The notes beneath the pieces are model-generated. The model saw only the letters and a list, made by a program, of their open reading frames with translations, was not told where the DNA came from and searched no databases. Both the position numbers and the translations under genes were made by a program. A stretch of 36,751 bases of DNA, taken from the NCBI RefSeq assembly GCF_001858325.1, contig NZ_MBPP01000039.1, positions 1 to 36,751 of the forward strand, written 5' to 3'. This stretch comes from Marinobacter sp. AC-23 (GTDB lineage: Bacteria; Pseudomonadota; Gammaproteobacteria; Pseudomonadales; Oleiphilaceae). Positions 1-10,093 of the stretch are shown in pieces (the stretch's first letter is position 1; every line of letters begins with the position of its first letter).

Positions 1-34
1 CGTTTTCAATGCGTCTGTGGTTATACCAGCCCGA

Positions 35-643
35 TCAGTGCAGATCGGAACGTCGGATAACACCCACACCCAGTCCTTCAATGAATAATTCTTGCTCTTT
101 CAAGTCGACCTCGATCGGCGCGAACTCTTCATTTTCGGCGATCAGATAAACCTTTGAGCCTTCCTTTTTGAAACGCTTCACTGTGACCTCATCCCCCACC
201 CTGGCCACAACCACCTGGCCATTATGAACGTCCTGTGTGCTGTGCACGGCCAGCAGGTCGCCATCGAGAATGCCGATGTCCTTCATGCTCATACCCCTGA
301 CACGAAGCAGGTAATCGGCGGACGGCGAAAAGAACTCTGGTTTCAGCGCGCAATGATCTTCAACATGCTCCTGAGCCAGAATTGGGCTACCTGCAGCTAC
401 TTGACCAATAATCGGCAGCCCGGGATCTTCGGCTACTTCTGGCAGACGGATACCTCGGCTGGCCCCGGGAACCATTTCAATTGCGCCCTTGCGTGCTAGC
501 GCCCGCAGGTGCTCTTCGGCGGCGTTGGCCGAGCGGAAACCCAGTTCCGTTGCAATTTCGGCGCGGGTGGGTGGATAACCGGTTTCATCGACAGATCGTC
601 GAATAATTTCCAGTACCTGGGTCTGTCTTGCTGTCAGCTTCAT
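35..643 (-). CDS. lexA: LexA repressor, SOS regulator
   Basis: Transcriptional repressor of the SOS regulon, a cytoplasmic dimer that cleaves itself when RecA is activated. The reading frame opens further upstream, but I choose the ATG at 643 because the protein then begins MKLTARQTQ and is 202 residues long, the same as E. coli LexA. The winged-helix DNA-binding domain covers about residues 1-70. The cleavage site is Ala84-Gly85 (VAAGSP), and the catalytic dyad is Ser119 (RGMSMKD) and Lys156 (VTVKRF), matching the E. coli numbering exactly. A GGAG lies about 10 bases before the start. LexA-box-like palindromes lie upstream, as expected for autoregulation. Only 34 bases follow the stop, so a sulA-type partner, if any, is outside the window. 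The identification is secure. Confidence 0.97.
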   Translation of the reverse strand: MKLTARQTQVLEIIRRSVDETGYPPTRAEIATELGFRSANAAEEHLRALARKGAIEMVPGASRGIRLPEVAEDPGLPIIGQVAAGSPILAQEHVEDHCALKPEFFSPSADYLLRVRGMSMKDIGILDGDLLAVHSTQDVHNGQVVVARVGDEVTVKRFKKEGSKVYLIAENEEFAPIEVDLKEQELFIEGLGVGVIRRSDLH

Positions 644-697
644 TGTTTCGCTGCTCCACTTGCTGCATGCAGGGCTTATACATGCTGGGCCTGATAT

Positions 698-713
698 CTG
701 ATGGCGTATACAG
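698..713 (-). promoter_or_regulatory. LexA box (SOS operator), proximal
   Basis: The 16-mer CTGATGGCGTATACAG has the CTG-N10-CAG form of the gammaproteobacterial LexA operator. It lies 55 bases before the lexA start, so it probably mediates autorepression. Confidence 0.7.
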
Positions 714-726
714 TGAACCAACCATC

Positions 727-741
727 CTGTTTTTTATACAG
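727..741 (-). promoter_or_regulatory. LexA box-like palindrome, distal, 15 bases
   Basis: Read on the minus strand this is CTGTATAAAAAACAG, which matches the operator consensus except that it is one base short (the usual spacing gives 16). The missing base would fall in the A/T run, and this window has many single-base losses, so the real site may be canonical. A further half site, TATATACAG, ends at 759. Confidence 0.6.
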
Positions 742-872
742 TGATTTGACTATATACAGTGTTTTATCCAGTGTAAAGCCAAGCGGCCTATTTTCTTGCA
801 GACCCTTAACTGCCGGCGCTTCGGTAGTGTGATAAAGTTTAAAAACTCTTACATTCAGCATTAGTGAGCCTT

Positions 873-1873
873 ATGAACCAAGCTACCGCCCTGAACATGC
901 CAGATATAATCAATACTGCGGACGGAAACGAGCGCCGGGTGGGCGTAGAGATCGAATTATCCGGCTTGGGTATCAGCAGCTCGTAGACCTGGCGGCAGAG
1001 TTACTCGGTGGCGATGCGACACCTGAGTCCCGCTACGTGAGCAAGCTTGAGACGCCCTTGGGGAGTTTTATTATCGAGCTGGATTCAGACCCCATCAAAG
1101 ATCTGGACCTGGCAGATGAGCGCTTGCCCGTGTCCATGCGTGAACTGGGTGGGCAGGCTATGGAGGTTATCGACGCCGCGGCTGAGCGAATTGTCCCGTT
1201 GGAAATTGTCAGCCCCCCCATGTTTTTTTCTGATCTGAGCCACATTGAAACTCTGGTCGAAAAACTCCGGAAAGCTGGTGCGCTGGGCAGCAGAGAGGCT
1301 ATTTATTTTGCATTCGGTCTACAGCTTAACCCTGAGCTACCAGACCTCAAGCCAACAACGCTTGTCCGCTACTATCAGGCGTTTGCAGTGCTTTACGACT
1401 GGCTAAAGGCGCGTCATCAGCTGGATATCAGCAGAAAATTTACGCCTTACATCGAGCCATGGAGCAGTCGTTATACCGACCTGCTGATTGCTGACGACTA
1501 CTCACCAGACCAGCAACAAATGATGGTGGATTACCTTGAATCCAATCCCACCCGTAACCGTGCTCTGGATTTGTTGCCGCTCTTTGCACACCTGGACAAG
1601 CCTCTACTCGACCAATACGTGAAAGACCCTCGTATAAAAAGCCGGCCAACGCTGCATTACCGACTTCCAGACTGCGACATCGACAATCCCGAATGGCATT
1701 TTTCCAGTGTCTGGAATGACTGGGTAGTGGTAGAACAGCTCGCAAACCATGCCGAAGATTTGGCAGAACTGCGAGCCCTTTTCCGGGATAGTCGAAAGAT
1801 CAGCTTGCGCAATCTAACCAAGAACTGGCAAGAAACCTCAGAAAACTGGCTAAAAAGCAAAGGCTATGTCTAA
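873..1873 (+). CDS. Amidoligase_2-like enzyme (frameshifted)
   Basis: Putative ATP-dependent amidoligase of the glutamine-synthetase-like fold (Amidoligase_2 family), predicted to form an amide or isopeptide bond; substrate unknown. Translation from the ATG at 873 gives an N-terminus with the family motif RRVGVEIELSG, then stops. The rest (YQQLVDLAAELLGG onward) continues in another frame from about 971 to 1873. One base is missing near 968-971, next to a GGG run, and restoring it gives 333 residues. Other visible family features are PLEIVSPPM and FAFGLQLNPE, the latter at the position of the usual G-x-H-V-H motif, with a different residue pattern. The gene overlaps the following glutamine amidotransferase by 8 bases, implying translational coupling. 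The family call rests on motif recognition; the frameshift is probably a sequence error. Confidence 0.75.
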
Positions 1874-2597
1874 ACAGCGCAACCCTGAAGACAGCCTTCC
1901 AGGCCTGACCATAGGCATCAGCGGCCCGGCGAGAAAGCGTATCGCCCAGCGCTTGATTGGCCTGGCGCTTCGGCTCAAAGGTGCACATACCTACTACATT
2001 CGCCCAGGAGCCCGGGTGGATGTGTCGCTGCTGGATGGCCTGGTGCTTTCCGGAGGCACCCACGTGCACCCAGAGCGTTATGGCCAGCAACCACAGGTGA
2101 GCGCCCGCTATGACCGAGCGCGAGACACCACCGACCAGTTACTTCTGGAACAAGCAGAGACAATAGGAATTCCCGTGTTGGGCATTTGCAGGGGCGCGCA
2201 GTTCATCAACATATTCCACGGCGGCTCCCTCTGCCAGAACGTCACCCCCCTCAGGGTCAACACCAAACACCGCCCTTTGTTGTTTCCCATGCAAACCGTT
2301 CGCCTGGTAGCCACAAGCCGGCTGGGGCAGTTGATGGGGGCACCAGTAATTGGCGCTAACCGGATACACAGCCAGGCAATCAAACATCTGGGCAAAAACC
2401 TGAAGGTGACGGCGGTGGATAACGACCTGTTTGTTCAGGCCATCGAAAGTACCCGCGGCCAATGGCTTATGGGGCTTCAATGGCACCCGGAATACCTGCT
2501 TTACCTTAGTGGGCATCGACGTATCTTTGGCCAATTTCTTCAGGCCGCGCTCGCATTCAAACTGGCCCGACTGGAACCTGATTCCAGCAGGGCCTGA
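1866..2597 (+). CDS. Class I glutamine amidotransferase, peptidase C26 family
   Basis: Predicted cytoplasmic gamma-glutamyl hydrolase or amidotransferase of the PuuD-like C26 family, 243 residues. The nucleophile is Cys108 in GICRGAQ, and the His/Glu of the triad are His207 and Glu209 in WHPEY. LSGGTHVHP (about 62-69) and the oxyanion-region glycines fit the family, which usually runs about 230-260 residues. It starts 8 bases inside the end of the amidoligase gene, so the two should be made together. Linked amidoligase and C26 genes are known in bacteria and are thought to make and break, or feed ammonia or glutamate into, an unusual amide-linked product. The fold and catalytic residues are clear; the substrate is not. 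Confidence 0.85.
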   Translation: MSKQRNPEDSLPGLTIGISGPARKRIAQRLIGLALRLKGAHTYYIRPGARVDVSLLDGLVLSGGTHVHPERYGQQPQVSARYDRARDTTDQLLLEQAETIGIPVLGICRGAQFINIFHGGSLCQNVTPLRVNTKHRPLLFPMQTVRLVATSRLGQLMGAPVIGANRIHSQAIKHLGKNLKVTAVDNDLFVQAIESTRGQWLMGLQWHPEYLLYLSGHRRIFGQFLQAALAFKLARLEPDSSRA

Positions 2598-2627
2598 CTT
2601 TATACCCATGTTCGGGAGGAACACCGT

Positions 2628-3314
2628 ATGGCTAGAAATAACCTGAAAACTCGTATTCTGTATACGTTGCCCTTACTTTTGCCAAGCTTGGCCATGGCGG
2701 GCGAAGTGACCTTGACTGGCGAGGGCACGGTTCGCTATGAGCCGGACAGCGCACGCCTGCAATTTACCGCCAGCGCGGAAGATGAGTTACCTCGTAAAGC
2801 CACGGAACAGGTGTCTTCCATGATGGAGCAGTGGCGCCAGGGCATTAGCGAATACCGGCCCCAACTGCAGGAATATACCGACGCTTCCGTCAACTTGTAT
2901 AGCCGCACCTTACCCTCCGAGGCACGGGAAACGGAGCCACAAAAAATAGCGGTTGCCTCACAGACAGTAAGCTTCAGTATTGCAGACTTAACTCTGCTGA
3001 ACCCCATTCTGCAACAGGCCCAGGCACTCGGCCTCAATTACAACCTTGGCCCCCGTCAGTTTTTCCATTCCGAGGAAACAAGTATGGAGAGGGAGGCCTT
3101 GGCGCTGGCTCTTGCCGATGCGAAATCCCGATGCGAGTTTGTGGCCAAGCAGATAGATCAGAGCTGTGGGGACGTGGTTTCACTGAATATTAACGGCGGC
3201 CACCGCCCCATGCCGATGATGATGTCGGCTGAAGCAAGAGGGTCCGATGCCATATCCAGCGTGGGAGAGCGGGAAATCAACGCCTCAGTGAACGCGACGT
3301 TCGAACTGGACTGA
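2628..3314 (+). CDS. SIMPL domain (DUF541) periplasmic protein
   Basis: Exported protein of the SIMPL/DUF541 family (YggE-like), 228 residues. It has a Sec signal peptide (basic MARNNLKTR, then a Leu-rich core, probable cleavage after AMA near residue 24). The mature protein begins VTLTGEGTVRYEPDSARLQF, the typical first strand of the family, and ends with a beta-rich segment containing GEREINASVNATFELD. YggE-like proteins are linked to oxidative-stress protection, but the biochemical role is unsettled. A GGAGG about 9 bases before the ATG supports this start. It follows the amidotransferase by 30 bases and could be the third gene of that operon. It converges on tamB with only 2 bases between the stops. 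Confidence 0.85.
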   Translation: MARNNLKTRILYTLPLLLPSLAMAGEVTLTGEGTVRYEPDSARLQFTASAEDELPRKATEQVSSMMEQWRQGISEYRPQLQEYTDASVNLYSRTLPSEARETEPQKIAVASQTVSFSIADLTLLNPILQQAQALGLNYNLGPRQFFHSEETSMEREALALALADAKSRCEFVAKQIDQSCGDVVSLNINGGHRPMPMMMSAEARGSDAISSVGEREINASVNATFELD

Positions 3315-3316
3315 AT

Positions 3317-6300
3317 TCAGAAATCCCGGGTATAGAAAATATCCAGAGAAGCTGCCAGGCCACTGGCAGCTTCAAGAAAGAAGTACTTTCCCAAATCGTA
3401 ACGCAGCGCTACGGTGCTAATAGGCTCAAAGATTCCCACCCCATAGCGAATACTAAGTTCATCGGTGAGATAGCCACTGGCCACAACCGATGCCTGATCT
3501 CCGCTACCCTCCGCTTCCAGAGTTAACTCGCGAATACCAAACCCTTCCCCGATTTGTCCCGTCACTTTGTTTACCTGGGTCAGCCCTAACGAAATAGCAG
3601 CACGGCTCATCTGCCCATCATCACTTTGGCCCCCAGGGGCACGGCCAAGAATCACATATGACAAGGCATCTGCCTGGGGCATACTTGGGCTGGAGAATAC
3701 TTCGGTCGTGGGCGACTGAACCGGCCCACTCAGGCGAATCCCAGCAACAACCGTATCAACCTGTCTTACGGCTTCGATATCCAGATACGGCTGCACCAAA
3801 TTGCCAACAAATAGCAGCCGTGCGCGACGCAACTCCAACTCCTGGCCATACGCCTCGTATTGGCCATCAACCAGTTGCAAAGTGCCCCGGGTGTCCATGT
3901 CGTTACCAATCCGCAGGGTGCCCTCTAAATCGCCAGTCACCCCGAACGCGATAAAGCTCACCCGGTCTTCGCCGACCACAACAGTAACATCCATATCCAA
4001 AGACTGGACCAGAGGCTCTTTCGGCTCAACGCCAATGATAACCTCATCTTCAGAGACCGACACGGCCTGCTCAGGCAGTCCTTCTATTTCAATATCGCCC
4101 CGAGGCACTTCAACCCTGCCAGCCACGCTCAGCGAACCTTCGCGGAATGCGATGGTCAGATCTGGCGCCACCTCCAAATGAGCGTAGGGCTCTATGCTAA
4201 AGGGTAATCTATCGCCGGTAATGCGAATCTCTCCACCAGGCACTCCTTGCCAGTCGACCTCGCCCTGGATCGTTGCCTCACTACGGTCGCTGCTGCTGAT
4301 CCTGCCGCGAATATCCGCGGAGTATCCCTTGAGGTCTACGCTGACAACTACTTCTTCCAAGGGCAGAGGTAAACGCGGATCTACCACCCGCCCGTTGATC
4401 AACGCTATTTGGCCTTCCACTGCGGGCCGCATCAAAGGGCCGGATATAGTCCCCTCTCCGTTCACCTCACCGGCGACCTCTTCAAGCCCCGTAAACAGGC
4501 CCGCCAGAGCAATATCAAGACCTTCCAGTTTGAACTGACCTTTAACCGACCTGTCTTCGTCCATCGGGTCCAGGCTCATATCCACGGACAACGTGCCAAG
4601 CTCGGGGCCAGAGAGCTTCACGGCGAGATCTGCTTGCTCAGGCTTGAGCTCCAGCTCTGTGGTCAGTGTTTCGTAACTCAAGGTTTCCCATTCGCCATCC
4701 AGCAGCAACTCGAAACGACCTTCGCCGGCATCCAGTGCTATCCGGCCGTCGGGGCCCGTATCGGTGGAGGTGAAGTTGATTTCGCCATTAATGCTGGATT
4801 GCCAACGCAAGGTCTCTGGAAGTATCGGTGCCAGAGCCGAAGCAGGAAAACTGTCAATGCGGTAGGCAATGCTGGGCACTGGCAGCAGAGTTTGGTCGTC
4901 GGCACAAATAGAGCTTTGCTGCCAACGCCAGCAATGGCCTGCAACGTTGAGTTCACCGTTTTTCCCGTAGGCGAGTGCGGTGGGCGACGCCAGCACCCAG
5001 CTTTGTTCTTGCCCGGGCACATCAACAACACCTCGCACAAGCTCGCCCTGCCAGCTTGTCCAGGCATCACCTGCCGCGCCTTGAAAATCGAATTGCAGCC
5101 TTGCGTCTTCGTGCTGTGCGTCAATCGCAACCTTGTGGTCGCCTTGAGAACCCTGCGCCTTGACGATTAACGACTCAATCGTCTGTCCCGCGGCTGTAAT
5201 ACCCTTGCTCTGTAGTTCACTGGTAAGACGCAAACCAGATTCCAGCTGCGCATCCAGGCTCAGGCTTTCAACGACCAAAAGATCCTGCCAGCGCAACTCT
5301 GTCGCACTGGCAGTCAGCTCCCCAAGAGGCTCGTCGGGGGTGCCGGCAAGCGTGAGCTGCAGATCAGCCTGCCCTGCAAGGCCCGGCATGATTTTCTCCG
5401 GCGCCGGCAGTTTGAGATCAAGGTTGGCTCTTAGCTGCTGCCCCCATTGGCCGCTGCCCTCAACCCGGTTATCACCAATAACCAGCTTCAGCTCTGGCAC
5501 AACCCAGTCGCCGGTGGCGGTATCCAGTCGGCCGGCGGCGACCGTAGGGCTGGAGCGCCACTGGCCCTCCAGATCCCAGGTGGCTCCATAGCCGGAACCG
5601 GCCCTTCAGTAAGCTGTCCTTCTGTGGTGACCTCGCCACTAAGGCTTGCTTCCAAAACCGGTACCCAGTATCCCGGGTTAAAGTCCTTTAATTCTAACGC
5701 TGCCTGCCAACTCAAGGGGCCGGAGAAATTCACAGAGCCATTGCCCGAGAGAGAACCCGCACCGGTGACTGCAGAGAGCTCAGTTAGCCGCACTTGGCTG
5801 GCATCGCCATCAATGGCTGTAGCCAGTTCTGCCTTGCCTTGGGCGCCGTCAACTTCAGCGGTCAGATTGGCCTGATATCGCCCGTTGCGCCACGAAGCAT
5901 CGCCATCCAGTTTGCGTAGCTCAACCGGCGGCTCTTCCATGCCTTCAAGCAACGAATACCAAGGAAATTGCCGTAGCCGTATGTGTGCTTCCGCACTGAG
6001 GCCGTCCTGCCATTGGGTTTTGCCGGTCACTACAAGGTTTCTGGGTGAAGTATCTCCCTGACCCTTCTTTCCTTCACTTCCTGCAGAAAGCTCCAGCCTT
6101 ATGTCCCTGGCTTCGGCAGTTGTTACCAAGCCCGCCAACGCTAACTCAACCGGCCCTTCAGTGCCCGGCAAAGTGGCCTGGCCTGTTGTTTTAAACCCGT
6201 TCTGCAGGTTACCTGCAGCTTCAATAAACCAGTTTTTCAGCACCAAGGTTTCCGGTAAGGCTTCGGCCGCCCGGAACGTTTCTGAGGTTATTTTTAAGCG

Positions 6301-7101
6301 CGCGGGCAGGTTTGATGCCAAAGGTTCTACTTTGCCTTCCAGTGCAGCATTGAGATAGCCCCGACTCTGCCCTGAGAGAGCAAGATCCCGCACACTGCCG
6401 GAAAGCGCCAGATCTATCGCCCAGGTCTCGCCATAGGGCGGCGGCAGAGTAGCGTTTACCTCAAGGTTAACCGGCCAGTCCCGCCGCGTTTCCACACGGC
6501 CAGAGGCGACCACGGTATAGTCATCAAGCTGGTAGTAAACCCGTTCCAGTTTCCAGTCGGCACCTGAGCCGCCTGCATCAAGCTCAAACTTGTCCCACAC
6601 CTTGCTGCCATTGAGCGTAAATGTGCCAAGCCTTACATCGCTGACTCTTAACCCCAGCGGTAGCTCAAACCCCGGCAGACTGATATCCCCAGACGAACTT
6701 TGCTCTTCTTCAGAAGGCTGCACGCTAACGTCGAGCTGCTTCACGTGCAGGGTTTCGAGGCAAAGCTGCAGATCAAAAAGGCAGGAGGGCGACCAATCCA
6801 CAAGCGGAGCATCCACCGCCACGTTCACTCCGTAACCTTGCCACTCAAGGCTATCGGCCTGCCAGGTTCCAAACAGCGAGCCGCGATCGTTAACCGCCTC
6901 AAGCCCAGGTATCTGGTCCATCACCCAAGCCGTGCCGGCTTCAGAGCGCAGCGCCAGTAGAATCGCTGAAACCACAACCACCGGAAGAAGGACCAGGAGC
7001 CCGAGAAGCAGCAGCACCCAGAAGCGGAATCGGTGTGTCCGTTTACGCTGAGATTGCTTTGCCTTATCGGTATTGTCGTTGTCTTTGCGTACGTCTGTCA
7101 C
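3317..7101 (-). CDS. tamB: TamB, translocation and assembly module (frameshifted)
   Basis: Inner-membrane-anchored, periplasm-spanning AsmA/TamB-type protein that works with TamA in outer-membrane protein assembly and, in several bacteria, in lipid transport. A membrane anchor (FWVLLLLGLLVLLPVVVVSA) lies near residues 23-45, followed by more than 1,100 residues of beta-rich repeats. The C-terminal DUF490 region ends LAASLDIFYTRDF. The frame is broken near 5588-5592: the upstream part runs to LTEGPVPA and the downstream part resumes at YGATWDLEGQW. Adding one base gives 1,261 residues, close to E. coli TamB. I choose the GTG at 7101 because it overlaps the restored tamA stop as GTGA, typical of coupled genes. 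The identity is secure; the break looks like sequence error. Confidence 0.92.
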
Positions 7102-8851
7102 AACTCTGGCCCCATCGAGAAGTGCACCCGCCACTCGCCACCAAATTCAGGGTTCAAGCCCTTGGCAACGTCCAGGCGCAGTGGCCCCAGCGGCTGATCC
7201 AACGAATTCCCACACCTGCCCCAGTTGCCAGAGGATCTAGCAAATCATTCACCGCGTTCCCATGATCGACAAACAGGGCTGTACGCCACTTTTCAGCAAA
7301 CTGATACTGGTATTCTGCGCTACCCACCAATGTGTAACGGCCACCCACAGGAACGCCGTTTTCGTTTTCCGGTGACAGCGTCTGGTAACCATAGCCGCGC
7401 ACACTCTGGTCACCACCCGCGAAGAAGCGCAACGAGGGCGGCACATCTTCAAACCGGTTAGTTCCCACGCCCCCAAGCTGGACCCGTGACAAAAAGCGAT
7501 GCTTACCGCCGAGCGTAAACAAACCCTTGGCAATCGCGTTCACATGCAATATATCCACGCTGGACAGAGCGGCCCTGTGGGAGCCGGTTACATTAATCTG
7601 CAAGCGGTACCCTTGGGACGGATCCAATGGCGAATCGGCGTGCAACTTGGAATAGCCAATCCCCGGGAGCAGCAACGAACTCGTTCCTTTCTCATCGTCA
7701 CCAATATTGAAACGTTCCCCCTCCCAACGCACAGACAGCACTTGCAACCACTCATTATCCAGCTGGTGTTGCCACTGCTGCCCAAACGTCAGGAGCTCAG
7801 ACTCAACGTTCTCAATATCTTCACGTTGATAGCCCGCCGTAAGCCGGATCAGATCTGTCATGGGTGGATCCAGCGGCAGTTCATACCAGGTACTCAGGTT
7901 CTGCCTGGGCCCGGAGAGCTCTGTTTCTGCACCGCGCGTGTGCCCCATGGGGTTAATCCAGTGCTCCCGCCAGGTGCCCCGGAAACGCGGCCCGACATCC
8001 GTAGAAAAACCGAGACCAGTGGCGATGGAGCGGCGGTCTCGCCGGGTCAGGCCAATGCGTACGGGAATAACGCCACCTTCAGCGCTGGATGGGACGGCGT
8101 CAATATCCACGCCTGAGAAATAACCGCTGCCAAGAAGATCGCTGTTAAGCCTGGCGATTTCATCTGCGTGGTAGGGAGTGCCCGGCTCAAAGGTCACAAA
8201 CTCCTGAAGAAGGCGAGTTTCGAACCAGTGCCCCTCTTCAAACGTGACAGCCCCCAACCGGTACCGATCGCCACTCTCAAACACCAGGGTAATGTTTGCC
8301 TCCAGAGCTTCGGGATCAACCTCAAGGGTTCGGGTAACAAGCCGCCCATCAAAGTAGCCCCTGCGCCGGGCCCGGGTCTGCAGCGTATTTCGAAGACTGG
8401 AATAGTCGCCATGGTTCAGGACATCGCCTTCAGCGGGATGAACTGGCAGGTCATCGGTAAAACGTGAGTCGGAAGCAGCGGCCCCTAGAATTTCAACGGT
8501 TCGGGACTTGATTCGCACTGGGTCGCCGGGGGTAATAATCAGAATCAGCCGGGCAGTGTTTTCTGCGTCACCCTCCTCCACCTGCCAGTCCACAATTGGG
8601 CTGTAATAACCCAGTGCACGCAGCGCTTTACTTGCTTGGCTGACTGCTGTTGTCGCATAGCGACGAAGGTTACTGGCATTTCGTCCTTCCACTTCGCCAA
8701 TGAACGCTTCAGCGTTTTCCTGGAGCCCGGGGTAGTCGCCCTTTACACTCACCTCAACCTGCTCGGCAAGGCCCGAGGAAGACCATAGAAAAAGCAGCAG
8801 GCCGAGCAGCCGGATTCGATCCGATTTCAAAATATGATCAAGTGATAGCAT
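7098..8851 (-). CDS. tamA: TamA, Omp85-family outer-membrane protein (frameshifted near C-terminus)
   Basis: Outer-membrane BamA-like subunit of the translocation and assembly module. It has a signal peptide (about residues 1-29, ending SSSGLA), an N-terminal POTRA region (about 30-260, including YATTAVSQASKALRALGYYS), and a 16-strand Omp85 barrel with RFFAGGDQSVRGYGYQ, the conserved (V/I)RGY lid-lock motif. As given, the frame stops at 7154 with an aberrant tail (GIRWISRWGHCAWTLPRA). Inserting one base near 7191-7194 gives a normal last strand (ISPLGPLRLDVAKGL, then VHFSMGPEL) ending at 7098. The restored length is 584 residues, against about 577 for E. coli TamA. The gene is translationally coupled to tamB. 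The identity is secure. Confidence 0.93.
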
Positions 8852-9024
8852 CCGACTGTTTCAGTGTTGGTCGTGATAAAAGAAGTTATAGCTCAAGCGT
8901 GAGAGTTTAACATCAGGCGGTCAAGTTAATCTGCGCCCAGACCAGTCGTCGGCCCGGCCCAAATGCGCTAACCTGTAGAAACACCTGAGAATGCAGCTAA
9001 ATCACAGAGGACGGACACCCGCGA

Positions 9025-10032
9025 ATGCTGAAAATCAACCGCGAGAACTTGAAGTCCAGCCACCAGCTCACATGGCTTATTATCGATTTCCTGATGCTGG
9101 GCCTGCTCATTATCAACCTCGCGTTCATTATCTGGGACTCCATTTACAATTTCATCGCGATCCAGAATGTACTGAAAGAATACCTGCCAGCAATCCAGGC
9201 CCTATACCACCCAATCCATGAAAACTTCATCTTCTACGATGTGATGTTTGTTGGCGTCTTCCTGGCCGAGTTTTTTTTGCGCTGGGGCTATTCGGTCAAG
9301 GCCAAAGTGTATGATCGCTGGTACTTTTACCCCTTTATCCACTGGTATGACCTGGTGGGCTGCATACCTGTAGGAAGTTTGCGATTCCTGCGGGTCCTGC
9401 GGGTTATTTCAATTGTGTACCGCCTGCACCAGTACAAGATAATCGATGTATCCAGTACTGGTATTTACCGGTTCGTAAACTTCTACTACGAAGCCTTCAT
9501 GGAAGAGCTTTCTGATCGCATCGTGGCCAAGGTATTGAGCGGCGTTCAGCACGAGATAAAGCTCGGCTCGCCGTTGTTCGAGAAGATCCAGAATGACATT
9601 CTCTACCCACGGCGCGAGATGCTTTCCGGGTGGATTTCACACCGGGTTGCGCAAGCAGCACAGGAAGGTTACATACCCAACCGCGGGGCGTTGAGAAGCT
9701 ACCTTGAAAACAGAGTAGATCGTGCACTTGAACAGAACGTCGAGCTTTCGCGGCTAAAATATCTGCCCGTTGTGGGGTCGACTATCAAGGAAACTCTTGA
9801 AGATGCAGTGGGTGATATTGTTGCCAACGTTATCCAGCAGATTTTGGAAGATCTGGCGTCCTCTTCGAACCATGGGTTTATTGAAGATATTGTAAACGCG
9901 TTTATACACAAGCCAGGCGAATCAGATAACAGCGAAGTGAGAAACGAAGCCCTGATCGCACTGATCATCGAAATCATTGATGCCATTAAGGGCCAAGTAA
10001 GGGTCAAGCGCTGGCGAGAGCAACTTCCATAG
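9025..10032 (+). CDS. Voltage-sensor-like membrane protein without a visible pore
   Basis: A 335-residue protein whose first 135 residues look like a voltage-sensor domain. S1 is about 16-41. S2 is about 70-87 with F79-L-A-E82, the F-x-x-E charge-transfer motif. S3 is about 101-116 with Asp109 (HWYDLVGCIP). S4 is about 117-134 (SLRFLRVLRVISIVYRLHQ) with arginines at 120, 123, 126 and 133, the first three spaced every third residue. No S5-P-S6 pore or selectivity-filter motif follows. Instead there are about 190 charged, helix-prone residues without a clear membrane segment, ending VKRWREQLP. Such proteins are often called ion transporter, but a voltage-responsive regulator or proton channel are alternatives. 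I do not recognise the C-terminal domain. It is divergent from tamA. Confidence 0.7.
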   Translation: MLKINRENLKSSHQLTWLIIDFLMLGLLIINLAFIIWDSIYNFIAIQNVLKEYLPAIQALYHPIHENFIFYDVMFVGVFLAEFFLRWGYSVKAKVYDRWYFYPFIHWYDLVGCIPVGSLRFLRVLRVISIVYRLHQYKIIDVSSTGIYRFVNFYYEAFMEELSDRIVAKVLSGVQHEIKLGSPLFEKIQNDILYPRREMLSGWISHRVAQAAQEGYIPNRGALRSYLENRVDRALEQNVELSRLKYLPVVGSTIKETLEDAVGDIVANVIQQILEDLASSSNHGFIEDIVNAFIHKPGESDNSEVRNEALIALIIEIIDAIKGQVRVKRWREQLP

Positions 10033-10093
10033 CCCCCCTGGCTTGAACACCGCAAACAACAAGAACGATACCTAAGAGACGTAACATGGACCT

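Noticed and set aside
676..861. A 61-codon minus-strand frame over the lexA promoter
   Set aside because: It covers the LexA boxes and the promoter region, and has no ribosome site or recognisable protein features.
4409..5170. A 253-codon plus-strand open frame inside tamB
   Set aside because: It lies antisense to a clear TamB coding region, has no family resemblance and no ribosome site, and reads as low-information sequence.
7499..8116. A 205-codon plus-strand open frame inside tamA
   Set aside because: It is a shadow of the tamA reading frame on the opposite strand, with no motifs.
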